NCBI RefSeq assembly: GCF_017877055.1
Contig: NZ_JAGIPG010000003.1
Span: 62,001-126,000, forward strand
DNA: 64,000 nucleotides
Origin: Neorhizobium galegae
GTDB taxonomy: Bacteria; Pseudomonadota; Alphaproteobacteria; Rhizobiales; Rhizobiaceae
Direction of reading: 5' to 3'
The notes beneath the pieces are model-generated. The model made no database searches and was not told where the DNA came from. It saw only the letters and a list, made by a program, of their open reading frames with translations. Shown here piece by piece: positions 7,828 to 16,683 of the stretch. Numbering within the stretch: the first letter of the stretch is position 1; the number at the start of each line of letters is the position of its first letter. Made by a program: the position numbers and the translations under genes.

Positions 7828-7920
7828 ATGGAAGAGAGTGTATATCAGGCCCGTTGGCTGCTGATCATCATGGCTTTGCTCGCTGTCGGCTTGTCTGCAG
7901 TCGGAGCCGCGGCCGGGTAA
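7828..7920 (+). CDS. Putative 30-aa single-span membrane peptide
   Basis: Reads MEESVYQARWLLIIMALLAV and continues GLSAVGAAAG, a single transmembrane helix after a short charged start. GGGAG lies 6 bases before the ATG at 7828. It is the only plus-strand candidate between 500 and 9600. No family recognised. Confidence 0.45.
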   Translation: MEESVYQARWLLIIMALLAVGLSAVGAAAG

Positions 7921-8087
7921 GCCGTCGCATCGTCATTCCGCTAGGGAGGGTCCAGCAAGGGCGGCGCTTTTGACCGCAGCCTCTGCGATATCGAGGCGGG
8001 TCTCTCGGTGTCGGGCATAGGAGACAGGCAACCGAAGCACCTGACGCCGGATCAGGAGCTCCCTTTTCCAGCAAGTCTTTCAATAGA

Positions 8088-8121
8088 GGCATGCCGGGTT
8101 GCATTGACTACCCGGCATGCC
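8088..8121. terminator. Hairpin terminator
   Basis: GGCATGCCGGGT (8088-8099) pairs perfectly with ACCCGGCATGCC (8110-8121) around a 10-base loop. It sits nine bases after the stop of the binding-protein gene at 8130-9407 (minus strand). No clear T-run follows, so it may rely on stem strength or Rho. Confidence 0.65.
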
Positions 8122-8129
8122 CGATCGTG

Positions 8130-9407
8130 TTACTTTACCGCCAGCGCCTCGTTGATTTTGCCGGCGTCAGCCTCGAGGTTCTTGTAGGTTTCCTCCAGGC
8201 TCAATTCGCCCACGATGAGCTGGCTCATGCGCTGGACGATCTGCTGGTAGATCGCCGTCCCGCCCTTCAAGCGTTCGAAATCCCGCGCGACCTGGGGAAC
8301 GTTCTTCTTGTTATCCAGGAAGACCGCCATGGACGCCTTGGCGTCATTGCTCGAGATCTTGTATTGCGGGTTCTTGATGTCGGCTCCCGTCAGGATCACG
8401 TAATTTTCGGCAATCTCGCGCTGAACCTTCTCAGAGCCCAGAAATTCGATGAACTGGGCAACCGCCTCGGGATGTTCGGTGCGCTTGAAGCCGACGATCG
8501 CGGTCGCGCCCGGCATTGCATAGCAACCGGCATCGCCGCACGGCGCATTGATGGCCGTCCATTGGAAGGCATTGCCAATCTTCTTCTGGAAGGGGTTCAC
8601 CATCCAGTTGCCGGCGAGATAGGTGACGACATTGCCGTTGACGAATTCGTCGCCCATGTTCTTGTACTGCGAGCCGCCAGCTGCGCCCCACATTTCCTTC
8701 GGGAAACTGCCGTTCTGGGTCCAGGAATAGAGGTCGGCGATATATTTGCGGGCGGCCGCATCCGGGAAACTGAACTTGCCGTCCTTCACATAGACCGAAC
8801 CGTAGGAATAGGCACCGCCGGAGAAGCGGTGGCCGGACCGGTCCATGGTGAAGGGGATCTGCGCGCCCGTCGCCTTTGCGACCCGGGCCGAAGCTTCCAC
8901 GATCTCCTTGAGCGTGGCCTTCGGGCCGGGCACCGGTTCGCCGGCCTGCTCGAACAGGGTCTTGTTGACGAACGGCAGGTTCAGCGTCTGGGACGCGACG
9001 TAACCGTTGATCGACTTCGGGTCGTTGATATTGGGCAGGCGAAGCTGGTTGAGGCTGTCTCCATGGAGCTTGGCGAAGGTGTCGGGGTCCTTCATGTAGC
9101 TGCGCATGTCGAGATAATACGGCGCCAGCTGCCAGTCGGTGATCTTGGCGAGGTCCGGTCCCTTGCCTGCGGCCAGCTGGACCGGCAGCTGTTTCACCAC
9201 CGCATCATAGCCGGAAGACACGAAATTGACCTTGATATCGGGATGTGACGCTTCGAACTCCTTGCTCAAGGCGGCCATGCGCTCGACATAACCCTGGTCG
9301 TCGTCGGTGAACAGGAAAGTGATCGTCTTGGCGTCCGCCATGGCCACGCCGGATAGGGCGAAGGCCGAAAATACGAATGCACTTATCCCGGATAGAAGTC
9401 TCTGCAT
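8130..9407 (-). CDS. Family-1 extracellular sugar-binding protein (oligogalacturonide-type importer)
   Basis: A 425-residue periplasmic binding protein. Residues 1-24 are a signal peptide (ISAFVFSAFALSGVAMA). The mature part begins KTITFLFTDDDQGYVERMAA and has the usual pattern of the maltose-type binding proteins (GKGPDLAKITDWQLAPY, then YLAGNWMVNPFQKK). GGAGG precedes the ATG at 9407. It is transcribed away from the pectin operon at 9603-17742, whose two permeases and ATPase have no binding protein of their own, so it is almost certainly their partner. The expected ligand is an unsaturated galacturonide or rhamnogalacturonide. Confidence 0.88.
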   Translation of the reverse strand: MQRLLSGISAFVFSAFALSGVAMADAKTITFLFTDDDQGYVERMAALSKEFEASHPDIKVNFVSSGYDAVVKQLPVQLAAGKGPDLAKITDWQLAPYYLDMRSYMKDPDTFAKLHGDSLNQLRLPNINDPKSINGYVASQTLNLPFVNKTLFEQAGEPVPGPKATLKEIVEASARVAKATGAQIPFTMDRSGHRFSGGAYSYGSVYVKDGKFSFPDAAARKYIADLYSWTQNGSFPKEMWGAAGGSQYKNMGDEFVNGNVVTYLAGNWMVNPFQKKIGNAFQWTAINAPCGDAGCYAMPGATAIVGFKRTEHPEAVAQFIEFLGSEKVQREIAENYVILTGADIKNPQYKISSNDAKASMAVFLDNKKNVPQVARDFERLKGGTAIYQQIVQRMSQLIVGELSLEETYKNLEADAGKINEALAVK

Positions 9408-9422
9408 TTTTCATCCTCCCAA

Positions 9423-9436
9423 TGAAAACATTTTCA
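9423..9436. promoter_or_regulatory. LacI-family operator candidate (binding-protein side)
   Basis: TGAAAACATTTTCA is a 14-bp near-palindrome with TGAAAA and TTTTCA arms, close to the form many LacI-family proteins bind. It lies 16 bp upstream of the binding-protein ATG (9407). A second copy differing at two positions is at 9572-9585. The likely ligand is the LacI-type regulator at 17746-18786. Confidence 0.55.
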
Positions 9437-9571
9437 CGATTCGGAAGGTTCTCTTTCGGAGTTTCACCTTCGAATTTCTCTTTTTTGACGCTTGACAATC
9501 CAAACGTCAAGCTGTTTTGTCGGCTAAATTCGAAACCGCTTACAAAGCCGGAGTGGGCGAAGTTCGAATAA

Positions 9572-9585
9572 TAAAAATATTTTCA
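9572..9585. promoter_or_regulatory. LacI-family operator candidate (pectin-operon side)
   Basis: TAAAAATATTTTCA matches the 9423-9436 site at 12 of 14 positions in the same orientation, 149 bp away. It ends 17 bp before the ATG of the 839-aa gene. Its position beside the start suggests repression. A pair at both ends of a divergent region would allow looping. Confidence 0.5.
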
Positions 9586-9602
9586 TGATCTGGGAGGCAG
9601 TC

Positions 9603-12122
9603 ATGGAGCAGTCACCTACAGCCGCGGACCGTTCGCGCGCCGCCGGCTATCACGTCGCCCCCGGCGAAACCTTCACCGCGTGGGTCGTTTCGGATCTGCG
9701 CCAGGCGTATTTTCCAGGCGAGCCGGCGCCGGCGGAAGATCGCGTCCATTACCGCTTCATCAACGGCTTCGTGGATGTCGGCGACCTGCCTTGCCGGAAA
9801 GCCTTCCAGGCGCAGATGATCGGACGGGAAATCCGCGCCGAGCACGACTGGAAACCGACCTCACTGAACCTGCCGGGGCCGAACCGCCGCGTCGAGTTCA
9901 CCGGCTTCTGGCACGTGCCCACCCATGTCAGCCGCTGGCTGCGCGGCAGTTTCCGCACCGAGGCTGCCCGCCGCGTGCCGATGCGGCTGAGAACCTGCGG
10001 CGGTGTGCGGATCTGGGTGAACGGCGAGGAACAGGTGCGGTTCGAGCCCTTCCGGCGCAATGTCGAGAGCGAGAGAGAGATCGTCCTGGCGCTGAAGGCC
10101 GGCGACAACGACATCCTTCTCTTGACGGAAGATCTTGCGGAGCGGGACACCATCTGGTTCTTCGAACTGGAACTGGCCGATACCAGGCCGCTGGACATCG
10201 CCCTGCCCACGGAAGTGGACCGGCAGGAGGTTCGGCGGCTCGAGCTTCTGGCGCGCGCCATTCGGCCGGCCGGCGACGTTTTCGTCGATCGCCCACTGGA
10301 AATCCTCTTCGACAGTGCGCCGGGTGCCGATCTGCCTGTCGGCATCGAGGTCTATAGCCACGGTCATGACCGGGCCGTGCTGGCGCGTGCCGACCTGACC
10401 CTCGGCGCCGGCGAGACCCGGCTGGCCGCTCCCGCCATCAAGGGCCTGCCGGACGGATATCACGGCATCAGGCTGAAGATCGGCTCGGGCGCCGCAACCG
10501 TCGCCCGCCATATAGACGCCGCCTTCATGAGCTGCCTTGGCCTGCCGCAGGCCGCGGCGACGCTTGCCGAACGCAAACACGAGGCGCTGATCTTCAGCGC
10601 CCGTTTCGGTGCCGAGCGCATCGGTCGAGTCCTCGCCATGGCGGCAGTCGGCGAGATCGAGGGGGAGGCGATGGACAGGATCATCGCCTCCACCCTCGAA
10701 GTCATCGACCGGCGGGAGGATTGCTCCGATTTCGTGATGGTGCCGCTACTCTGGCTCCTCGGAGAATATGGGCACACCTTGCCGGCGGAGACGGCGGCAA
10801 GAATTCGCGTATCCGTCGCCGGCTACCGTTACTGGGTGGACGAGCCCGGCAACGATGTGATGTGGTTCTGGAGCGAGAACCATGTTCTGTGCTTCCACAC
10901 CAGCCAGTTGATCGCCGGCAGGTTGATGCCGGATACCGTGTTCTCCGCCTCGGGCAGGACGGGGCGCGAGCAGGCGCAGCTGGCAGAAGACCGGCTTCGC
11001 CGCTGGTTCGACAGCGTCGAGGCGCACGGCCTCGCCGAATGGAATTCCGCAGCCTATTATCCGGTGGATTTCATAGGTCTTTTGGCTCTCGAACGCTGGG
11101 GCGGGAACGATATCGCCCCGCGTGCGCGCCATCAGCTGGATCTCATCTTCCGGATGATCGCGCTGCACACGCTGGCAGGCGTTCCCGCCGGCTCGCAGGG
11201 GCGCGCCTACGACAAGGAGCTGCGGGCCGGCCCGCTGACGGAATTGGTGCCATTCGCCCGGGTGGCATTCGGCAGCGGCTGGCTGAACGGCGGCGTCGCT
11301 TCGCTTCCGATGTTCTGTGCCGGTTCCTACGCGCCGCCGGACGACCTGCCGGAGTTTGCCCAGCTGGCGTCAGGACGCTCGATCGAAGCGCGCTACACCC
11401 AGGGGCTCGAAAGCGGCAAGCTGGTGCTCTTCAAGACCGAGGCCTCGCAGCTCTCGACGGTGGTCGATCACAAGACCGGCGGGCGGGGCCACCAGCAGCA
11501 CGTGCTCGATATCCGGCTCGCCGGCCACCCGATGGCGAGGCTCTGGGTCAACCATCCCGGGGAGGACGATCCCTGGGGCACGCAGCGCCCGTCCTATTGG
11601 GCCGGCAACGGCGTTCTCCCGCGCGTCATGCAATATCGCGATGTCGCCCTGCTGATCGCGGACACCGAAGGCACGCGCCATGCCTGGACGCATGCCTATC
11701 TTGGTCGCGACGGCCTCGACGAGGTCATCATGGATGGAAACTGGCTCGTCACCCGCTCGGGCAGGGGCTTTGCGGCACTGCATGCCACGAACGGGCTCGA
11801 GCTCGTCAACGAGGGAGCGACCGCGGGGCGCGAGGCGCGCTCCGAGGGTGCGCTCACCGGCTGGGCAGCCGTGGTGGGCGCGGGCGACGAAGCCGCTTTC
11901 CGTCGTTTCGTCGAGCGCATCCGCGCCACCTCCGTCTCGTTCGATACCGGAAGCAAGGTGCTCAGTCTTTCTCCGCCGGAGCGTGAGATGCTCGTGCTCT
12001 CCCATGCCGGCGAATTCACCGTCGGCGGACTGCCGCAACCCTTCATCCACGACCAGCCAGTGCCGATCGTGACCTATGACAGCGCGACCGCCGGCCACGG
12101 CGACCACCCATTCTATGCATAA
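9603..12122 (+). CDS. Large cytoplasmic protein of a pectin locus, possible lyase or hydrolase
   Basis: An 839-residue protein with no signal peptide. The first 230 residues look beta-rich, with a carbohydrate-module-like stretch (RTCGGVRIWVNGEEQVRFEP). The middle, about 340-570, is helical with Trp/His/Asn/Tyr clusters (MWFWSENHVLCFHTSQLIAG, then HGLAEWNSAAYYPVDFIG) typical of alpha/alpha-toroid polysaccharide lyases and hydrolases. The last 250 residues are again beta-rich. The ATG at 9603 follows GGGAGG; the in-frame ATG at 9585 does not. First gene of the pectin operon, directly ahead of GH105. I cannot assign a family; it may be a new oligosaccharide-active enzyme. Confidence 0.75.
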   Translation: MEQSPTAADRSRAAGYHVAPGETFTAWVVSDLRQAYFPGEPAPAEDRVHYRFINGFVDVGDLPCRKAFQAQMIGREIRAEHDWKPTSLNLPGPNRRVEFTGFWHVPTHVSRWLRGSFRTEAARRVPMRLRTCGGVRIWVNGEEQVRFEPFRRNVESEREIVLALKAGDNDILLLTEDLAERDTIWFFELELADTRPLDIALPTEVDRQEVRRLELLARAIRPAGDVFVDRPLEILFDSAPGADLPVGIEVYSHGHDRAVLARADLTLGAGETRLAAPAIKGLPDGYHGIRLKIGSGAATVARHIDAAFMSCLGLPQAAATLAERKHEALIFSARFGAERIGRVLAMAAVGEIEGEAMDRIIASTLEVIDRREDCSDFVMVPLLWLLGEYGHTLPAETAARIRVSVAGYRYWVDEPGNDVMWFWSENHVLCFHTSQLIAGRLMPDTVFSASGRTGREQAQLAEDRLRRWFDSVEAHGLAEWNSAAYYPVDFIGLLALERWGGNDIAPRARHQLDLIFRMIALHTLAGVPAGSQGRAYDKELRAGPLTELVPFARVAFGSGWLNGGVASLPMFCAGSYAPPDDLPEFAQLASGRSIEARYTQGLESGKLVLFKTEASQLSTVVDHKTGGRGHQQHVLDIRLAGHPMARLWVNHPGEDDPWGTQRPSYWAGNGVLPRVMQYRDVALLIADTEGTRHAWTHAYLGRDGLDEVIMDGNWLVTRSGRGFAALHATNGLELVNEGATAGREARSEGALTGWAAVVGAGDEAAFRRFVERIRATSVSFDTGSKVLSLSPPEREMLVLSHAGEFTVGGLPQPFIHDQPVPIVTYDSATAGHGDHPFYA

Positions 12123-12137
12123 AGGACATTCCGACCG

Positions 12138-13232
12138 ATGGATTCGATAACCCTCAACAGACCGGCCCTGCAGGAGACGATCGATCAGGTCGCGGTTGCG
12201 TTCAGCCGCCTCAAGGGTATCAAGGAAGGCCTTGCCGGAACCGATGCCGGCGGCGGCATCCAGTTCGACGAATGGGACTGGGAAGTCGGCGTCGGCCTCT
12301 ACGGGTTCCTGCGCCGGGCGCTTGCCGCCGGCGACCGGCAGGCCATCGACGATCTCGTCGCCTGGTACGGCCGGCAAATCGGCCGGGGCCTGCCGCCGCG
12401 GCAGATCAACAGCACGGCGCCCATGCTGCCGCTCGCCATCCTGATCGACCATGTCGACCGGCCGGATTTCCGCATGCTGGTCGAGGATTGGGCGGACTGG
12501 CTCGTCCACCGGCTTCCGAAGACCGAGGACGGCGGCTTCCAGCACGTTGTCAAAGAACGCCTCAACGACGGCGAACTATGGGACGATACGCTGTTCATGG
12601 CCGGCCTGTTCCTGGCGCGGGCGGGCGTCGCCTGCGGGCGCCGCGACTGGATCGACGAGGCCGTCTACCAGTTCATGGTGCATGCCCGCTATCTGTCCGA
12701 CCCGGTCACGGGCCTGTGGTATCACGGCTGGACCTTCAACGGCCGGCACAATTTCGCCAAGGCCTTCTGGGCGCGGGGCAACGCCTGGATCACGGTTGCC
12801 ATTCCCGAACTGTTCGAGCTCGTTCCCGACCTTGAGGAAAAGGACAAGCGTTTCCTGTCGAATGTGCTAGCGAGCCAGGTGTGCTCGCTGAAGCGACTGC
12901 AGCGCACTGATGGCATGTTCCATACGCTGCTCGACGACCCGACGTCTCCCCTTGAAACATCGGCGACGGCCGGGATCGCCTACGGCATCCTGCGATCGAT
13001 CGATGCGGGCATTCTCGACGCTTCCAACAGGGTGCATGCGGAGCGGGCGCTCGCGGCGGTGCTCGCCCATATCGACGACGAGGGTGTCGTCCAGGGTGTT
13101 TCGGATGGCACGCCGATGGGGCACGATCTCGACTTCTACCGCCGTATCCCCAACCTGCCGACCCCCTATGGCCAAGCGCTGACGATGCTGCTGCTGACGG
13201 AAGTCCTTCTCGAAGGCGAGGATAGGGCATGA
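12138..13232 (+). CDS. GH105 unsaturated rhamnogalacturonyl hydrolase
   Basis: A 364-residue enzyme of the GH88/GH105 group. It hydrates and removes the unsaturated uronic acid left at the non-reducing end by pectin lyases. The alpha/alpha-barrel motifs are seen in order: WDD at 148-150 followed by TLFMAGLFLA (the Asp of the family catalytic site), LWYHGWTFN at 193-201, and WARGNAW at 211-217. There is no signal peptide, so it acts on imported oligomers. The stop overlaps the next gene by 4 bp. Confidence 0.9.
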   Translation: MDSITLNRPALQETIDQVAVAFSRLKGIKEGLAGTDAGGGIQFDEWDWEVGVGLYGFLRRALAAGDRQAIDDLVAWYGRQIGRGLPPRQINSTAPMLPLAILIDHVDRPDFRMLVEDWADWLVHRLPKTEDGGFQHVVKERLNDGELWDDTLFMAGLFLARAGVACGRRDWIDEAVYQFMVHARYLSDPVTGLWYHGWTFNGRHNFAKAFWARGNAWITVAIPELFELVPDLEEKDKRFLSNVLASQVCSLKRLQRTDGMFHTLLDDPTSPLETSATAGIAYGILRSIDAGILDASNRVHAERALAAVLAHIDDEGVVQGVSDGTPMGHDLDFYRRIPNLPTPYGQALTMLLLTEVLLEGEDRA

Positions 13233-14593
13233 ACCGGTTCCCGTCCCTTCTTATAGAGCCCATGCAGGAGGACGAGACGGCGCATATTCAGGCGGCGATC
13301 GACCAGATTGCCGCGCGAGGCGGCGGCTGCGTGGAACTTGCCGAAGGCATCCACAACACCCGCGGCCTGAGACTGCAATCCGGCGTCGAGCTTCATCTGG
13401 CGAAGGGAGCGCTGCTGCGCCCGGTTCCGGACTATGGAGCCTACGAGGAGACATCGGTTTCGGTCATCGCCGAGAAGTCGAACCGCGCGATGGTCGTTGC
13501 AAGGAACGCAACGGACATAGCCTTGACCGGCCCCGGACGCATCGACGCGGGAGGCGAGCATTTCATCGCCGGCACCGACGAGGCGATGGGCACGCTCGTT
13601 CCCGCGGAATTCCGCCCGCGGGTGGTGGTCTTCGAGACCTGCCGCGGCGTCCGGATCGAGCGGTTGGAAATCGTCGATTCGCCGATGTGGACGCTGCATC
13701 TCGTCAATTGCGACAACGTCTATGTCGGCGGCGTGAAGGTGTCGAACAATCGCCGCATGCCGAATACCGACGGAATCGTGCTCGACGCCTGCCGGCATGC
13801 GGTGGTGGAAGACTGCATCATCTCGACGGCCGACGATGGCATCTGCCTGAAGACCAGCGCGGGCCCGGATGGCCGCGCCATCGGGGAATGCGAAAACGTG
13901 CGGGTGCGCCGCTGCGTGGTCGAGAGCAAGAGCTGCGCTCTCAAGATCGGCACGGAATCCTACGGCGATTTCATGGATGTCGTCTTCGAGGACTGCCGCG
14001 TCCAGGATTCCAACCGGGGCCTGGGGCTTTTCTCACGCGATGGCGGGCATATCACCGATATCCGATTCTCCCGGATAGAGGTCGATTGCCACGAGACGCT
14101 CGACGGCTTCTGGGGATCGGGCGAGGCGCTGACGGTGACGGTGGTGGACCGCATCCCTGCCCGTCCGGCCGGCGCCATCCGCGACCTCGTCGTCGAGGAT
14201 CTGCACGGCCAGATGGACGGAGCGATCGCGCTCGTTTCGACTTCCGCCGCGGGTATTCACGGCGTCAGGCTTTCACGGCTGCGGTTGCGCCAGCGGAAGG
14301 GGCCGCTCGGCACCGGACTTCGGTATGATCTGAGGCCGACCAACGCGGATATCGCACCGAGCGCCGACGCTGCCGGCCGTGCGAATGCCTGGACGAAGGG
14401 GGCGGACGGACGGGTGATCGGCCTTTTTGACTACCCGGGAGGCATGCCGGCGCTTTTCACCGCTGGCATAGAGGGGATTGCGATCGAGGAGACGCATTTC
14501 GAGAGGCCGCAACCGATACCGGAAGGCTGGAACGTCAAGAGCGTCGTCCATAAAGTGACTGAACCTGACGGGAGCAGGGAATGGGAAATCTGA
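13229..14593 (+). CDS. GH28 polygalacturonase-type glycoside hydrolase
   Basis: A 454-residue right-handed beta-helix enzyme. The GH28 motifs are NTDG (179-182), DDG (202-204, the acid pair) and a GTES segment at 241-244 where most polygalacturonases have G-H-G. The His is therefore replaced, as in many exo-acting or bacterial members. There is no signal peptide, so it probably trims galacturonide or rhamnogalacturonide units in the cytoplasm. It overlaps GH105 by 4 bp and the ATPase gene by 13 bp. Confidence 0.88.
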   Translation: MNRFPSLLIEPMQEDETAHIQAAIDQIAARGGGCVELAEGIHNTRGLRLQSGVELHLAKGALLRPVPDYGAYEETSVSVIAEKSNRAMVVARNATDIALTGPGRIDAGGEHFIAGTDEAMGTLVPAEFRPRVVVFETCRGVRIERLEIVDSPMWTLHLVNCDNVYVGGVKVSNNRRMPNTDGIVLDACRHAVVEDCIISTADDGICLKTSAGPDGRAIGECENVRVRRCVVESKSCALKIGTESYGDFMDVVFEDCRVQDSNRGLGLFSRDGGHITDIRFSRIEVDCHETLDGFWGSGEALTVTVVDRIPARPAGAIRDLVVEDLHGQMDGAIALVSTSAAGIHGVRLSRLRLRQRKGPLGTGLRYDLRPTNADIAPSADAAGRANAWTKGADGRVIGLFDYPGGMPALFTAGIEGIAIEETHFERPQPIPEGWNVKSVVHKVTEPDGSREWEI

Positions 14594-15699
14594 AACTTAC
14601 AAATGTCACCAAGGCGTTCGGCGCACTGACCGTTCTGCACGGCATCGACCTGACGATCGACGACGGCAAGTTCGTCGTGTTCGTCGGTCCGTCCGGCTGC
14701 GGCAAGTCGACCCTTCTGAGGATCATCGCGGGGCTGGAGGACATCAGCGCCGGCGGCATCGAGATCGGCGGGCGCGACGTCGTCCAGCTTTCCCCGGCGG
14801 AACGGAAGATCGCCATGGTCTTCCAGTCCTATGCGCTCTATCCCCATATGAGCGTGCGCAAGAACCTCGCCTTCGGGCTCGAAAACCTGAAATTCAAGCG
14901 CGGCGAGATCGACACGCGGATCGCCGAGGCGGCACGCATGCTGGCGATCGAACCCTATCTGGAACGCAAGCCGCGGCAGCTTTCCGGCGGTCAGCGTCAG
15001 CGTGTCGCGATCGGACGCGCCATCGTGCGCAACCCCGATATCTTCCTCTTCGACGAGCCGCTTTCGAACCTCGACGCGGCGCTGCGCGTGCAGACAAGGG
15101 CGGAAATCACAAGGCTGCATCGCCAGCTGAAAACGACGATGATCTACGTCACCCACGATCAGGTCGAGGCGATGACCATGGCCGATGAAATCGTCGTGCT
15201 GAACGGCGGCCGGATCGAGCAGGTCGGAACGCCGCTCGAACTCTTTGACAACCCGCGGAACCTTTTTGTCGCCGGCTTCCTGGGCTCGCCGCGGATGAAC
15301 ATGCTGAAGGGCAAGGTGATGGCGGTCGGCGAGGCCGGGGTGACGATCGATGTCGGTTACGGCGCGCCGCTCGCTGCGTCGATCGATCCCGCCGCGGCGA
15401 AACCAGGCCAGGCCGTGCTTGTCGGCATAAGGCCCGCGCATTTCGCGGTCGGCGATGAAGGACTGCCGTTCGTCGTCCAGTATCACGAGAGCCTTGGGAC
15501 CGAGACCTATGTCTACGGGACGCTCGAGGGGCGGGACGAACAGATCATCGTCCACCAGACCGGCCATTTCGCGCCGCGGTCCGGCGACCTTCTGCGGATC
15601 ATGCCGTTGTCCGGCCGGGTGCACGTCTTCGACCCCGACAACGGCCTGGCTCTGCCGCAGACCGTTAGCCAGCGGAGTGACGCTTATGAGCACGCCTAA
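14581..15699 (+). CDS. UgpC/MsmX-type sugar ABC transporter ATPase
   Basis: A 372-residue ATPase of the carbohydrate CUT1 class. Walker A GPSGCGKST is at 36-44, the Q-loop at VFQSYALYPHM, the signature LSGGQRQR from 134, Walker B FLFDEP at 155-160 and the switch His in YVTHDQ. A C-terminal regulatory OB-type domain (about 240-372) is present. It overlaps the GH28 gene by 13 bp and energises the permeases at 15686 and 16684. Confidence 0.93.
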   Translation: MGNLKLTNVTKAFGALTVLHGIDLTIDDGKFVVFVGPSGCGKSTLLRIIAGLEDISAGGIEIGGRDVVQLSPAERKIAMVFQSYALYPHMSVRKNLAFGLENLKFKRGEIDTRIAEAARMLAIEPYLERKPRQLSGGQRQRVAIGRAIVRNPDIFLFDEPLSNLDAALRVQTRAEITRLHRQLKTTMIYVTHDQVEAMTMADEIVVLNGGRIEQVGTPLELFDNPRNLFVAGFLGSPRMNMLKGKVMAVGEAGVTIDVGYGAPLAASIDPAAAKPGQAVLVGIRPAHFAVGDEGLPFVVQYHESLGTETYVYGTLEGRDEQIIVHQTGHFAPRSGDLLRIMPLSGRVHVFDPDNGLALPQTVSQRSDAYEHA

Positions 15700-16681
15700 G
15701 GCGACCGATCTCGGCGGCCGTGCCCTCGACTTCGTCATGGGCATAGTCGAAGCGCCCATCAACGGGTTCGAACGGCTGATGGGCAGGAAGCGGATGCCCT
15801 ACCTGTTCCTCGCACCGAACCTCATCCTTTTCGGCATATTCACCTTCCTGCCCATCGCGATTGCGGTCGGTTATGCCTTCACCGGGGGCACCGGGCTTTT
15901 TGTCTCGGACCGGCCTTTTGTCGGCTTCGACAATTTCCGTCAGCTCCTGCAGTGCGAGGACTACCTTCGTCCGGGAAGCTGCCGCGAATCCCTGTTCTGG
16001 ACGGCGGTCTGGAACACGCTGTGGTTCGTCGGCTTCAACGTCGCGGCGACCCTGCTCGTGGCCTTGGTGACGGCGCTCATCCTCAACCGGGCGATTGCCG
16101 CGCGGGGTTTCTTCAGGGCCATGTTCTTTTATCCCGTCCTGTTGTCGCCGGTCGTCATCGGCCTGATCTGGAAATGGTTCCTGGATCGCAACGGCTTGCT
16201 CAACGCCTTCCTCCAGATGCTCGGCGTGCCGCCGGAAATCTTCCTGCTGGACGTCGGCTGGTCGCGCTTCTTCGTGGTGGTCGTGTCCGTCTGGTTCCAC
16301 ATGGGTTTTTATACGCTGATCCTTCTCGCCGGCCTGCAGGCCATTCCCAAGGACCTCTACGAAGCCGCCGCGATCGATGCGGCCTCGCCCCGGCGCACCC
16401 TGTTCCGCATCACGCTTCCGCTTCTCGGGCCAAACCTGCTCGTCGTGCTGATTCTCCTGATGATCCGTTCGGTTCAGATCTTCGACGAAGCCTGGGTGCT
16501 GACCAATGGCGGCGGGCCCGGCACCGCCAACAGCTTCATCGTGCAATACATCTACCAGATGGCCTTCGGCAGCGACCTGCGCCTTTTCGGGCTCGCCTCG
16601 GCGGCCTCGGTGCTGATGGGTCTCGTACTGCTGGCCCTGACGCTCATACAGCTGCGGCTCGGCCGCAAGATGGAGTCCTGA
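15686..16681 (+). CDS. CUT1 sugar ABC permease (MalF-like)
   Basis: A 331-residue membrane protein. The first membrane segment is YLFLAPNLILFGIFTFLPIA, and the EAA loop reads LYEAAAIDAASPRRTLFRIT, where it docks on the ATPase. The ATG at 15686 has GGAG about 8 bases upstream and overlaps the ATPase gene by 14 bp. The extra hydrophilic N-terminus of about 40 residues is not unusual for this class. Confidence 0.92.
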   Translation: MSTPKATDLGGRALDFVMGIVEAPINGFERLMGRKRMPYLFLAPNLILFGIFTFLPIAIAVGYAFTGGTGLFVSDRPFVGFDNFRQLLQCEDYLRPGSCRESLFWTAVWNTLWFVGFNVAATLLVALVTALILNRAIAARGFFRAMFFYPVLLSPVVIGLIWKWFLDRNGLLNAFLQMLGVPPEIFLLDVGWSRFFVVVVSVWFHMGFYTLILLAGLQAIPKDLYEAAAIDAASPRRTLFRITLPLLGPNLLVVLILLMIRSVQIFDEAWVLTNGGGPGTANSFIVQYIYQMAFGSDLRLFGLASAASVLMGLVLLALTLIQLRLGRKMES

Positions 16682-16683
16682 TC

